NCBI RefSeq assembly: GCF_029852145.1
Contig: NC_079969.1
Span: forward strand, 7,006,001-7,070,000
Length of the DNA stretch: 64,000 nt
DNA from: Microplitis mediator
Lineage: Eukaryota > Arthropoda > Insecta > Hymenoptera > Braconidae
Direction of reading: 5' to 3'
A program made the translations under genes and the position numbers. Numbering within the stretch: position 1 is the stretch's first letter; each line of letters starts with the position of its first letter. The notes beneath the pieces are model-generated. The model saw only the letters and a list, made by a program, of their open reading frames with translations, had not been told where the DNA came from and ran no database searches. Shown here in pieces: positions 23,198 through 34,600 of the stretch.

Positions 23198-23975
23198 CCC
23201 GTATGACAATAAAATATATGGCCAAAATATATGTAAAAATATATGATAAATATCAGAGAATATATGTGGGCAATTTAACTATATTTTCTGATATATAGTT
23301 TTTTTTATATTAAAAAATATAATATTCATCATATACGAGTCCGAATATGTTTAGCATATATAAAATATATATGTCAATCATATACAAAAAATATTTTTTT
23401 ATCATATATGAAAATATATATTCTTGTCATATACGAAAACTATATTTTTATCATACATAAAAATATATATTTCTATCGTATACGAAAAATATATTGTGAT
23501 CATATATAAAACATATATTTTGTATTGTGTATGGGAAAAAAAACTTTCTTATTCGTATGGCCAACTCCAATTAAATTAGATTTAAATTTTAATATACTTT
23601 TTAAATTGCAGTTAAAATATTCAAAATTAGTTAATTTGATGCGAATATATATCCCCATATACATATACATATACCGAATAAAATATATGCTTAAATATAA
23701 CAAAAAAAATATATGGTGCCATATATAATATAAATTATATGCTATCATATATTTCATTTCATATAAAAATTTTATATATTTTGATTATAAAAGGAAATAT
23801 ATCAATACAATATATTATAAGGTAAATGTAAATGTATATATAGCTCAATATAAGAAACATATAAGTCACATATATGAATACATATATTTACTACTGTATA
23901 TAATTTTATATTAAATCAGCCGAAATCTCTATATGATTTTATATATTTTAACCACATATTGTTTTTTCATACGGG
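23198..23975. mobile_element. ATATATGG palindromic-core TIR element
   Basis: 778 bp. TIRs begin CCCGTATGACAATAAAAT on the left and, in reverse, CCCGTATGAAAAAACAAT on the right. The core is a run of ATATAT-containing words every 15-25 bp (AAAATATATGG, CATATATAAAA, ATCATATATGA). The open frames at 23500-23757 on both strands are products of the repeat. Confidence 0.75.
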
Positions 23976-24276
23976 TAGGGATAAACCATTTTATTAAAGT
24001 CATCTTTTTTAAACTGAGAGAAAAAAAAATTTAATTAATTATTTTTCTTGTTTTCATAAATACTGAAAATAAGCAATTTTTTTCTAAAGTGAAATCAATA
24101 GATTTTATTTAGAGAAAAATATTTTGCTTTACTTTAATAGTAAATTTTTAGAGGCATGAATTGCTTAAGTCCAGCAAACAGTTCTTCAATTTAGTTGATA
24201 CGTTCTCAAATTTTTTACAATTAAAAACTTCAATAAAGCAATAATTTGGTTAAATAAAAAAAAGACATTAAATACT
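23976..24276. other. AT-rich spacer
   Basis: About 300 bp of AT-rich DNA between two TIR elements. Nothing recognised. Confidence 0.5.
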
Positions 24277-25200
24277 ACACGGAAAGAAAATTATGGGAAG
24301 TTTTGCTATGCATTATGGGAATGGTTCCCATAATGGTATGGGAACAGTACCTATACTACTATAGGGATGGTTCCCAAATATTATGGGAACCATCCCCATA
24401 ATAGTATGAGAATATTTCCCATACCATTATGGGAATCGTTTCCATAATGATATGGGAATGGTTCCCATAATATTATGGGAACCATTCCCATATCATTGTG
24501 GGAACCATTCCCATACTATTATGGGAATGGTTCCCATATTGGTATAGGAACTATTCCTATAATATTATGGGAACTATTCCCATAATGTTATGGGAACCAT
24601 CCCTATAATATCATTAAATTTTTTTTTTGCACAATAGTGTAGAAATTTCCAAAAATTTGAATTTTCTTGAACGTTTTGTGCTGACAAAAAATTCTTGTTA
24701 AAAATTTTAATGTTTTTTTGCCAAATCCGATTTTCTTTTTCAATGTTTGAATTTTTTTTTATGTTTAAAAATATTTCTGTGTATTGTAGAAGTGATAACT
24801 GCACTTCTTTAAATTAATTTTTTCATGATAATATGGGAACCATTCCCATAATATTATGGAAATGATTCCCATAATGGTATAGGAACCATTCCAATTGCAT
24901 TATGGAAATCATTCCCATAATATTATGGGTATAGTTCCCATACTATTATAGGAATGATTCCCATAATATTATAGAAAGTATTCCTATAAATTATAGGAAC
25001 CATTCCTATAATTATAGGAACCATTCCTATAGTGTTATGGGTATCATTCCCATAATTATAGGAACTATTCCTATAATTATGGGAAACATTCCTATAATTA
25101 TAGGAACCGCTCCCATAATTTATGGTCGTAATTCCTATGATGGTATAGGAAAAAATTTCACAAAATTATGGGAACCGCTGCCATAATTTTCTTTCCGTGT
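24277..25200. mobile_element. CCCATAATATTATGGG palindromic-core TIR element
   Basis: 924 bp with perfect 20-bp TIRs (ACACGGAAAGAAAATTATGG). The core is more than thirty variants of TTCCCATAATATTATGGGAA, each itself a palindrome, joined by ACCATT/AATGGT. An AT-rich non-repetitive segment (24612-24830) sits in the middle. Toward the right end the unit shortens to TTCCTATAATTATAGGAA. Noncoding, with strong potential to fold. Confidence 0.9.
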
Positions 25201-26529
25201 ATAGAAGCAATATATAAAAATTGTAAAATGCAGGTAGTGTAAATAAATATATGTATGTCCCTATATTTGTGCGGCAAAATTGTATATTAATAAAATAAGC
25301 CCTTCTATTAGTCGACGGAACTGGAAATAATCAATCGTATTCAATTAAGATGATACTCATAATAAAATCTTATCAATTTATGTTTGAGATTTATCACACG
25401 TGATAATATTTATTACGGTAGTTATCAAGTTCATTAGTCTTGATAGCTTCTTGGCTGATCTGTGAACAAGGGGTCACAGAATGGCTTCCAATTACACAGA
25501 AAATGAAATAAATTTACACTTAGCATCTGAAGTAAAGTGAGATTACTTGAAAAAAGTTAATCTTTTACATTTTGTCACTGACCCATCTTGTCCCATATTT
25601 GTTATTTTTCATTAATGGGACATCTTAGCTCCAATTACTTATTAGTAATCTTGAAAAAGTAAAATTAGGGAAAAAATTATCACTTCTGCTTCTTAGGAAA
25701 CTCGTTTTGTCCCTCCCCCTTTCTCGTATTATTAAACAATCAATAATTTTTTAATGTACAGAATGTCATTAATGATAAGCTGCCTGATAACAACTGATGT
25801 TAAAAGCGTGCTCAAGATTAAATTAGCCTCGCATCCAATAAATATCTTGAGACAAAACTAAAAAAGTGGTTTTGTTGTTTGCGAATGTGGTGAGATCGAA
25901 CTAATCGAGTGGTTCGAAAAATCAATCCTTTTATGGCCATCACACTCTTACAGACTAAAACACACATACATACTAAAGTTTAAGTTGTACAGTTAGAGTC
26001 ACCAAAACCAGTTGGCGGTAGTATATCTACCAAGTGAGCACGAGCCACACGCAATGTGTCTTCTTGATCAAGAAGATAAGTCTCTGATCCTTGCACCGGA
26101 GGGGCTTGGCCCCTCGTAAAATCACGATAAAAAAAAATAAAAAGAAAAAGAAAAGAGCCAACAAAGAGCAACCAACAGCCAAGTGAGCAAGTAAGCAGAA
26201 CAAAAAATAAATATAATAAAAAAATATAAAGATGAAGAAATACAGGAAGCTACGATTCATCAGCACTGCCGGATTCTTAACGTAGATCATCCATCATTCG
26301 TATATTTATCTTTTCTCTTACTGCTGTATAAAATGTATTCTTTTTCTCTTTTCATTTTCTTTTTATCCGTTTCATTTTTTTTTTTTTTTTATTGTACTGT
26401 CCTTCAACCGTCACTTAAACTCAACAATACTCGCAATCAATAGCTCATTTTGCAACACTCCTTTGATTTAATCTCGTACTTTATTTTGAATTCAACAATT
26501 ATTCAAAAATTTATTGAATTATATACGAA
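25201..26529. other. Unique sequence with candidate exon island
   Basis: AT-rich unique DNA. The only notable patch is the GC-richer island at 25980-26120, listed separately. Poly(T) lies near 26378. Confidence 0.4.
25983..26119 (-). other. Candidate exon (weak)
   Basis: On the minus strand a frame of about 45 codons reads, in part, GSETYLLDQEDTLRVARAHL and ends with a stop at 25983. Its composition (D, E, Q, R, V, P) and ~50% G+C are unlike the AT-rich chance frames around it. Upstream on the same strand (about 26120-26170) there is a long pyrimidine tract of the kind that precedes a 3' splice site, although the nearest AG (ACGAG) is a poor acceptor. A GTATGT-type donor lies just past the stop and a GTAGAT inside. 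I do not recognise the protein. Confidence 0.25.
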
Positions 26530-26806
26530 AGAGTGGGGCAAAATGAATCAGCAGTTTTTAATAAATTTTTTTTTTAAATGTTACTCTACAGTCTAAAAAA
26601 AATATCGGGTGAGTTGGTCAGCAGTAATAGTCCGACCATTTTGTAATTTTTTACTGAAAAAAAAATTTGTGTTTGATGTCAAAGTTTTTTTATCACAAAT
26701 CGGCAAGAAAACTGATGGGTAAAATGAACTTAAAAAAAAGTTTTTTAAATTATCGCACTATTTGAGTGACCGACTTACCCCAGGATTTTCTAGAGACTAA
26801 ATATCA
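26530..26806. repeat. Dispersed GGGGCAAAATGA-type repeat
   Basis: Contains GGGGCAAAATGAATCAGC, GGGTGAGTTGGTCAGCAG and GGGTAAAATGAAC phrases. The second occurs in reverse complement at 6691-6720, and similar phrases occur at 11990-12150, 28300-28400 and 39400-39730. Probably an old, degenerate repeat family of unknown class. Confidence 0.45.
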
Positions 26807-27623
26807 GACTGGGCCAAAAAAATCGACTATTTTTTTTTAACGATACTGTGAAAATATTACTTGGGATGACAAAAAAAATTATTGTGAAAATTTGAGCCCT
26901 TAATATTGATATTAAGAGGTGGATCATCGCAATTTTTGATTTTTTTTTGAATGAGCGGTTTTTTGTCTCATAACTCTCAAACCATCGAGATAAACGAAAT
27001 CGACTTGGATACATTTTTCAAAGGAAATTTGATGCTCTACAAAAAAGGTTTGATTAAAATTTTTCGTCAGATGAACCGTTTCCTTATAATCATGCTTTGA
27101 ACATTAGTATGATTTCAAAATTTGATTGTTCAACTTTAGAATTTTGTAATTCATGTAAAAATAAGTTTCTGGAAAGAGCCGATGAATATTCTTGAAGGAA
27201 ATTGAATGCTCTACAAAAAAAGTCTCTTAACAATTTTTGCTAAATTCACTCCTTCAAAAGTTATTCAAGATTATTGAAGTCGTTCTACTTAACTTCAACC
27301 TTGAATAACTTTTGGAATCATACTAATGTTCAAAGCATGATTATAAGGAAACGGTTCATCTGACAAAAAATTTCAATCAAACCTTTTTTGTAGAGCATCA
27401 AATTTCCTTTAAAAAATGTATCCAAGTCGATTTCGTTTATCTCGATACTTTGAGAGTTATGAGAAAAAAACCCGCTCGTTCAAAAAAAATCAAAAATTGC
27501 GATGATACACCTCTTAATATCAATATTAAGGGCTCAATTTTTCACAAAAATTTTTTTTTGACATCCCAAATAATATTTTCACAGTATCGTTAAAAAAAAT
27601 AGTCGTTTTTTTTGGCCCAGTCT
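26807..27623. mobile_element. Long foldback element, ~310-bp arms
   Basis: 817 bp. The arms 26807-27120 and about 27316-27623 are inverted copies with few differences. They share AGACTGGGCC at the tips, CTTAATATTGATATTAAG (itself palindromic), CGAAATCGACTTGGATACAT, GCTCTACAAAAAAGGTTTGA and GATGAACCGTTTCC. The ~195-bp centre repeats the phrase ATGCTCTACAAAAAA. Noncoding; would form a long hairpin. Confidence 0.88.
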
Positions 27624-28083
27624 ACTAAATGTAAACATTTGTTAAAATAATATAAATTTTTTTTTCTGATTAAAATGATATGTCATTTTGCCCCTCTCTT
27701 TCCTAGTAACTTTTTTTTGTCCGTGTATTCATTTTTAGTTGCAACGCATGACATAACGTAGAAAAAATTTTTTTCATTATGAAAATGTGGAAAATAATTA
27801 TGTACCTCTTAATATATATATATATTGTTGTTGTTCATATATTTCTGCATGACCTTGTCAAAGAAGTGTCAACAGGTTAATCCTCACGTTGTCGGAAGGC
27901 GTGTTGTAAATGTACGAATATTTTTGATGGGCTTGACGATGAGTTTAAAAAGAGATACAAGAACTAAAAATAATAATAAAAAAAAATAGTGGATGGAGAT
28001 GTAAACGAAAAAGATAAAGATACAGAGATAGAGATAGAGACAGAAAACAGAAAACAGAAAACAGAGAGAAATGGGAATACATA

Positions 28084-28116
<33 letters not shown>

Positions 28117-29037
28117 TCTCAGCGGATTATATGCGTTATGTTTTTCAGTACTCAGCTGTCTGCTGGCTGCGACATACATGGCATGTCACTATAAAATACT
28201 ATTCTCTGTACCCATATATTTTTCGTTGAATTTTATTCTGTAGCATCTACATAATAATAAAAAAATATATATACAATAATAATAATAGTAATAGGGGAGA
28301 CTGGGGCAATATGAGACACTAAAAATTCTAAACGGTCCATATTGCCTAAACTAAAATGTCTAACTTGTACCGTTTTTCTCCCATGTCTCATTTCGTCCCG
28401 TAATTTGATATTTTTATAGAAAGTTATTTAAGTCGGAATAACTAGAACAGAGAAATACAATAGTATTATCAAAATCGTTATTGAAAATATTGATATTTTT
28501 AAAAATTTATTTTATAATTCCGGATCTTAATTCTAGTTGTATGTATTTTCCTCTCCAAGGACCAGTTTGAAAAGAAGCAAGTAAGTTAGTAAACAGGATT
28601 TATAATCAGGCCAAGTTAAAAAAAAGCTAAAGGAAAATTTAAAAAAGAGTGAGAAGTTTGTTATGAAAGTCTTTGTGAAATAAAAAAAGCAAGTTAAAAA
28701 CATAAAAGAAAAGCTGAGCGAGAGAAGAAAAACTTTTCAACCGAGGTCTTTTCCCAGTGATCCTGTATAGAGCAGGGCATTAAGAAATTTTCACGCTACC
28801 CTCTAAGGGTGTATAAACTTTTTTTTTTATTTTCGATGATAAATACTACAGACTTTTGGCCATAACTTTTTCAATAAGACACACACACTCCACTTTGAGC
28901 TTAACTCAAATCAACTGATGTATCCAGTTTATTAACTCATCTATACATTATCTGAATCCATTTAATTAAGAGTAATAAATAAGAAACTAATAAATGAAAG
29001 TTCGTATTCGTCTGAATAAAGAAAAGGGTGCAAGACG
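27624..29037. other. AT-rich sequence with microsatellites
   Basis: (TA)n at 28081-28115, preceded by AGAGATA/GAAAACAGAAAAC repeats (28020-28065). A GGGGCAATATGAGACAC phrase lies at 28302. No gene recognised. Confidence 0.45.
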
Positions 29038-29690
29038 CCCGGGAAAAAATAACTTAGATCTATTTAGATTTGCTTAGATCTTAAATTTGGAATAGATCTT
29101 AAAAGATCTCTGACGATTTCAGCCGATTATCAATAGTTTTACAATGAAATCAATAATTTCTTCCACTTCCTTTTTACGGAAGGTCATTTTCTCACCCTCT
29201 TTTATATACACGCGCTGCGAAACCCTTATCTCTTCTTCAGATAACATCTTTAATCGAAAAACATAATCAAGTGACCAAGGGTGGACGTTAACCGAAGGAG
29301 TTCAAAGAACTCGCCCCATTGACGCGTGGTGTTGAACCACAGCCACCACGAGTCTGAGTCTCGAGGGCCGAACACTCCGTCCATCTCAGGAAATAAAGAG
29401 ACTCTGGACAAAAGGGCCCGCCCGTGGCACCAGTTCTCTGTACTGGTCAACAGGCCGCATCGTGACAAAATGATAAAACGTGGCTTCGCTTTAATACCCT
29501 AAAAAGGGTCCACTCTATTTGTAACCATTCACGTCGCAAATAAGTTATTATCCATTTGTTCTGTCCTTGATGATTTTCGTCCATTCATGAGACAAATCGA
29601 AAATGGATCCTTGCTCACCTCAATATCAATGGACTTTGAGAGGTATCTTGATCTCTGTAAATCTGCTAGAAGTATCGGAGATCTAATTTT
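29038..29690 (+). mobile_element. AGATCT element with foreign GC-rich interior
   Basis: Left end CCCGGGAAAAAATAA followed by ~105 bp collinear with the element at 4215. From about 29620 on, CTGCTAGAAGTATCG and TCTAATTTTTGAGAA match its right part. The middle (29145-29620) does not match and is GC-richer. The distal right TIR is not clear. Confidence 0.65.
29145..29620. other. GC-rich segment within the AGATCT element
   Basis: 29270-29480 is about 55% G+C, unlike its host. On the minus strand it is open for roughly 80 codons (29250-29468 from the first ATG). The translation contains SWWLWFNTTRQWGEFFELL and ends LTSTLGHLIMFFD, rich in W, R and L. No family is recognised and no splice signals were convincing. 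It could be a captured gene fragment, a structured RNA segment or an older element. Confidence 0.4.
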
Positions 29691-31055
29691 TGAGAATACC
29701 ATCAACTAACAAATAGATTTTCGCAATTCATTATAGGTCTCAAAAATTAAAAAGAGCACGGATCCAACTTACCCTAATGCGCGAATTCCTTCTGCGAACC
29801 ACTTAACTCCACATAGACTAAAATGGAAAACAATTTCCTTAAAATTTTTTCGAGGTGGCCATTATGGATAGGAAACCATCCTGCCCCCGCCTTTCTTTCC
29901 TCCAAAGTAATGCAATAGGTAAAACGAAGAATACAGATCCAGATAACCGAGCGTACAAACGAGCAATCTAATTTAAATGGAAATGGATATAAAGTGCAGT
30001 GGGAAAATAACACAATGAAGGAAAGATGCGAAAAGCATTGAATTTCCTCAACTCGGGTAGTCACGCATTTAAGGCATTAAGTAAATTCCAACACGCAAAC
30101 CCATTACAATCTTAGTACACTTAGTATAGTTGGGTTACGGGCAGTAAATCTACCTGGGTAATGTAAGAGATTTTAGCTCATTGAATAAAATATCTTGGCT
30201 TCATTCACACCTGACCTTGGTGTCTCTTAATCCCGAGTTGCGGTCTGTTCCTGCTGTTAGTGTTGTTGTTGTTGTCCAGTTGGTGGTCACCAATGACACG
30301 ATAGTTTGCAGGGATACTGTGAATTTACCTATACTAGTTGGTGTACTGGTTGGTTGTAACCTACCATGGTCAGTAGGCACTTTAGAAACGGCGACAAATT
30401 ACTTGCCTCTGGTTCTCTGGTATAGTAAATAAAAGGAATTGCTGGCAATAGATATCGACTGAATAGCCTCAAGCACTTACTTGTCCATTTTAAAGTCCAA
30501 TGCATGCTATATAGACTGAAAAAAAACTCCAGTGCAACGGGTAACCGAGAGAGTTGTATATTTATACGCCGGGTGAAGCGACATGACCTCAGACTCTTAT
30601 TCAAGTGACAAAGAACCAACGACACAACTTATAGTCCCAGCCTACTAGTTAGTTTATGCATGTTGGCTATATCTTTTGCATACGCACAAGTTAAAACGAA
30701 AAAATAATACTAAGAGAAACCACATTTCAGACCAGACTGGGTATCATATTTTACGAGCTATTGTCATGGTAAGTAGACACATCCAGAGTCTTCATCGATG
30801 CTTTTTTTGCTTTTTTTGCTACAGTTTCAAATAAAGATTTTACTTTTTTAAAAATAGACTTGTCTTGGCAAGACACTGCTACTTTTACACTAATAGTGTT
30901 TTCTTCCTCAATAATCACTTTTATAGTGAACCATCACATGCAACATTGCAATGCTTTTAAGGGGATAGCCTGTGACGTCCGAAAAAGTGAGAGATTTTCG
31001 GGAATTTTTTTGACCGGGATAATTAAGGAATATGGGGATAAATAACACCGGCACA
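29691..31055. other. Unique sequence, no gene recognised
   Basis: Less AT-rich patches at 30180-30460 (with a TGTTGTTGTTGT run at 30263) and 30530-30640. Open frames of 83-98 codons overlap on opposite strands (30181-30432, 30329-30625) with no recognisable domain. Confidence 0.35.
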
Positions 31056-31690
31056 CAAAAAAAAAAGTTGTCTGTACTTTTGACGGGACCGGTATATCTT
31101 CAAATATTTCGACCCGCTGAATCCGAATCTGAGGTCCATTTGACCCATACACTATCAAATTTTCGAGAAAACTTTGAAAAACCGAAAAAAATGACGAAAA
31201 TCGGCAATTTAAGTGATTTAAAAATTTTTTTTGACCTAAACCAAACACGATTTCTAACTATTCCGACCCGCTAAATACTCATCTGAAGTTTGTTTAGACC
31301 ATAAGCCGTTAAAAGTTTAAGTAAATTCCAAAAAACCCTGAAAAATTGCAAAAAAAAGCAAAAAATTCCAGATATCGTGTTGAAAAAAATTTTATAAAAT
31401 TAGATCAATCATGATTCTCATGTATTTCGATCCGCCGAATATAAATCTCGAGCTTCTATGGCGCAGAAATCTCTAATAATCTAAATAAATGGCAAAAAAA
31501 CCACTGAAAATTGAAAAAAATCAAGTCTTTTATAATAAAAATCAATTTTTAAATAAAACTAAAAAATTTTTAACATGTTATCCGATCTGTGGAATATAAA
31601 TTTAAAATTCCATCAAGACACTAGTGTAATAAACAATATCAAAATAAGTAGAATTAACTAAAATTTTTCGAGGTTTTAGATAAATAAATT
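31056..31690. repeat. Degenerate tandem repeat, period ~155-165 bp
   Basis: Four diverged units, recognised by the phrase CGACCCGCTGAAT or its variants at 31110, 31264, 31428 (CGATCCGCCGAAT) and 31582 (CGATCTGTGGAAT), each followed by AAATCTGAGG-like text and later by CCAAAAAACC / TGAAAAATTG. Spacings are 154, 164 and 154 bp. The overlapping 80- and 104-codon frames here are artefacts. Confidence 0.65.
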
Positions 31691-34600
31691 TTAATAAACA
31701 GCGTTGCTGTGGAGCCTTACCCCCCTCCCCCACCACGGTATTCAAGTAGTCTTAAAAATTAGTAAAAATTTTAATGAAAAAAATCGGCTACGCTTAACCT
31801 AAGCCTTGCAAAGACGAATAAAAATAAAATAGTTGAAAATCGGTTGATAATTGCTCGAATTATCGATACATCCAGTTCGAAAAAAGTGGTTTTGAGTAAA
31901 ACGTGTTTAGTTCTTAGTTCATTTCTCTTTCTGTAAAATCATTTCTTCTAAAATAACTGTAACTCAGTCAATTATCGAAATTTGACTCAAAATTTTTTAT
32001 TTTCTAAGGGCTGCCCCTCTTAATACCTATTATTCGGCCGACTTTTGTCGCAGACCAAATTTCTGAACACGCCCTTTCTGGAGTTGAACTTTCTAAGAGT
32101 CATAAATAGAAACTCGGAATTAAAACATTTCCTAGGGTCTCTAGATCCCATGTCACCAATAAGGGTTAAAAAAGGCTTACTTTGTTGAAAATGGGGTGGA
32201 TTCATAAATCTGATAGGGAATCATTGAACTTTATACGTATGTGCTACTATTTCCAGGCTCTGAAAGATCGCATTGAAACCCTACACGAGAATGGATTACT
32301 AAATTTTTTTTTCGATTCCCAAGTTTATTCTTCAAGATTGAATTTAACTCTAAGACCTTATCCGTTGATCCAACTATCCGACATCTGATACGTATGATGT
32401 AACGCAATATATATATCTTATCCAGACTTGAGAGACTTTTGGCATTGTGCTTCCAGTTGGTAGTATCATACCGTGGATGTTGTTTATTCGTAGCTAACAC
32501 CATGATACCGCAATGTGGTTACGCGTAAATGAAACGTCTCGAGAAACTTGGTGCAAGCAATATCCAAGACCGAGTGTAGTTGTGAACAATTGGTAAAGTA
32601 ATTGTATCTTAGTCCAGGTTTGTAAGGCTTACAATTGTAGTATGCAAGTATGACAGAGTACGTAGAGAGGTAAAGGAGGGAAATGAATTGGATGAATGTA
32701 GGTTTTGGTTGTATAAGGAGAAACACGAGTACACGAAGAGAGATGACTAAAGTATCTTGTGGTGGTACTTGGTATAGAACAATTCAAGTTTCTGGATTCA
32801 ACACACAGCTTTCGACCAGATGTTGTGCTCAACTTGACTCCGTAGCTGAGCTTATGATATATGATGGCCTATATATACAAGAACCAAGCCGTGTCCATTT
32901 CACTAGATGATGGATTGAGTCTACATGAAGTTAGTCTTCTGGTATGCAAAGCAAGATGTATGGTCTTTTAGCTTTTATTTCATCTTGCGGGAGTTACAAG
33001 TCTGTTAACGTTATATTAATGCACCAGTAAGCCAACCAACTTATAGCGTACTATGTGCGACAGAAAAGCCCGTTCATCAACACAAGCTTCACAAACTTAT
33101 ACAACAAGAGCCATCCGCCCCTTATTCACCCTCAAACACACTCATAAATTCCTTGAGACGATCCTAAGCAAACTAGCTGCTGCTTGCTTGCTTCTTCAAA
33201 GTACTTTAGCACAGCCACCTTGGAAACCCCATACATTCCCTAAGATCTTATTGTCCAAAGCATTGTCTTAGGGCTTATCATTTATCCGATACCACTGTCC
33301 TAATCTCAACACAGACCAAGTAATTTTAAATTCTAAACCATCCAAGCTTCAATTCCAATTGAAATTGAATCCACCAAGGGCTTTTTGTCAGCCGTTTCCC
33401 CTGCTAACAAAAAGTGTATAATGAACGAAAAATAAAACTAAACTAAACTAAACTATTAAATGGTAAAAAAATAACAGTATTGCCAGACGTATCACTATAA
33501 GCTTCCCTTTGCCTTCTCTTTTGCCATTCTCCTGCCACTAACTTTTTGCCCGAAAATCCCAGCAGGATCGTACGCTCGTTAAAACCCTGCGGGATAACGA
33601 GTTCATTGTCGTCATGGCGTAAATCTCTTGGAAAAATGCAATATCGTCCTTCTTTCTTTTCGTGCTTTTTTTTTTTTTAATTATAATACTTTCATTATCT
33701 CACTTTTTATATTTTAAATAAATTTCATATATATATACATATATATCATCAAAAAATCTAAGTACTCAACCACTTAGTTTGATTAAAAAATAACAAAAGA
33801 GTTTTAAAATCCATTTTTGGTTTCATTTTATAATTATCAAAAAAAGCTAAAAGCTTTTCTATCCCGGCTGAAAAATTAACCAAGTTTTTTACGTTGGGTA
33901 AAGGTTCAAGTGATTATCTGTGATTATAAATGGATAATCTGATAATAATTTCGTCTCCTTTTCGTTAGCATCTCTTTTTACTTTTTTCGAGACCTATTCA
34001 TTTTACGTGGATCCCCTGGCAGACAAGAGATCTCAGCGTAATTCCGTTAGTCTCGGGTGACAGGGTGACAGCGAGTGGCTTTCATTTTCAACGGGCGGTA
34101 GTTGCTAGTGGTTTCACTCTGCGGCAATGCAGGAGTGAAGTTTTTCTCTACTCCCTCAATTTACTCATACCCTGATATTAAACCACATATACATACATAT
34201 ATATTTATGTATATTATGATTGTGATATATGCGCATATAAGGCACCCTGGTGTAACAGACGAAAAGTAAGTAAACTACTACTGGTAACCGTACTATAGTA
34301 TAAACCAGACCACCTTCATTGTATTGCACCATGTGAGGTCTTTTCGTTGGCTGTAAGACCTCCCGCTGTCTCTTTACTGAATTTATCCTGCTCTATCATC
34401 TACTACCCGATGTTATTTATTTATCAGATTACAAACTAACAAGTAATCCAACAATTGCAGACTCACTCCATTTAAAATTTTATAGCAGGTGTAGATCATC
34501 GTGAATGCACCGTCCAAAGATTGACCAATCGGCATTTCATGGCAGTCAATTCGACTGGCAACGGAACGTGCCATGAAAACTATATACCGCATGAATGCAC

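Noticed and set aside
23500..23757. Overlapping frames on both strands with Y/I/K-rich proteins
   Set aside because: Products of the ATATAT-rich core of the element at 23198-23975.
31032..31274. 80- and 104-codon frames on opposite strands
   Set aside because: Both lie over the 155-bp degenerate tandem repeat and have no recognised domain.
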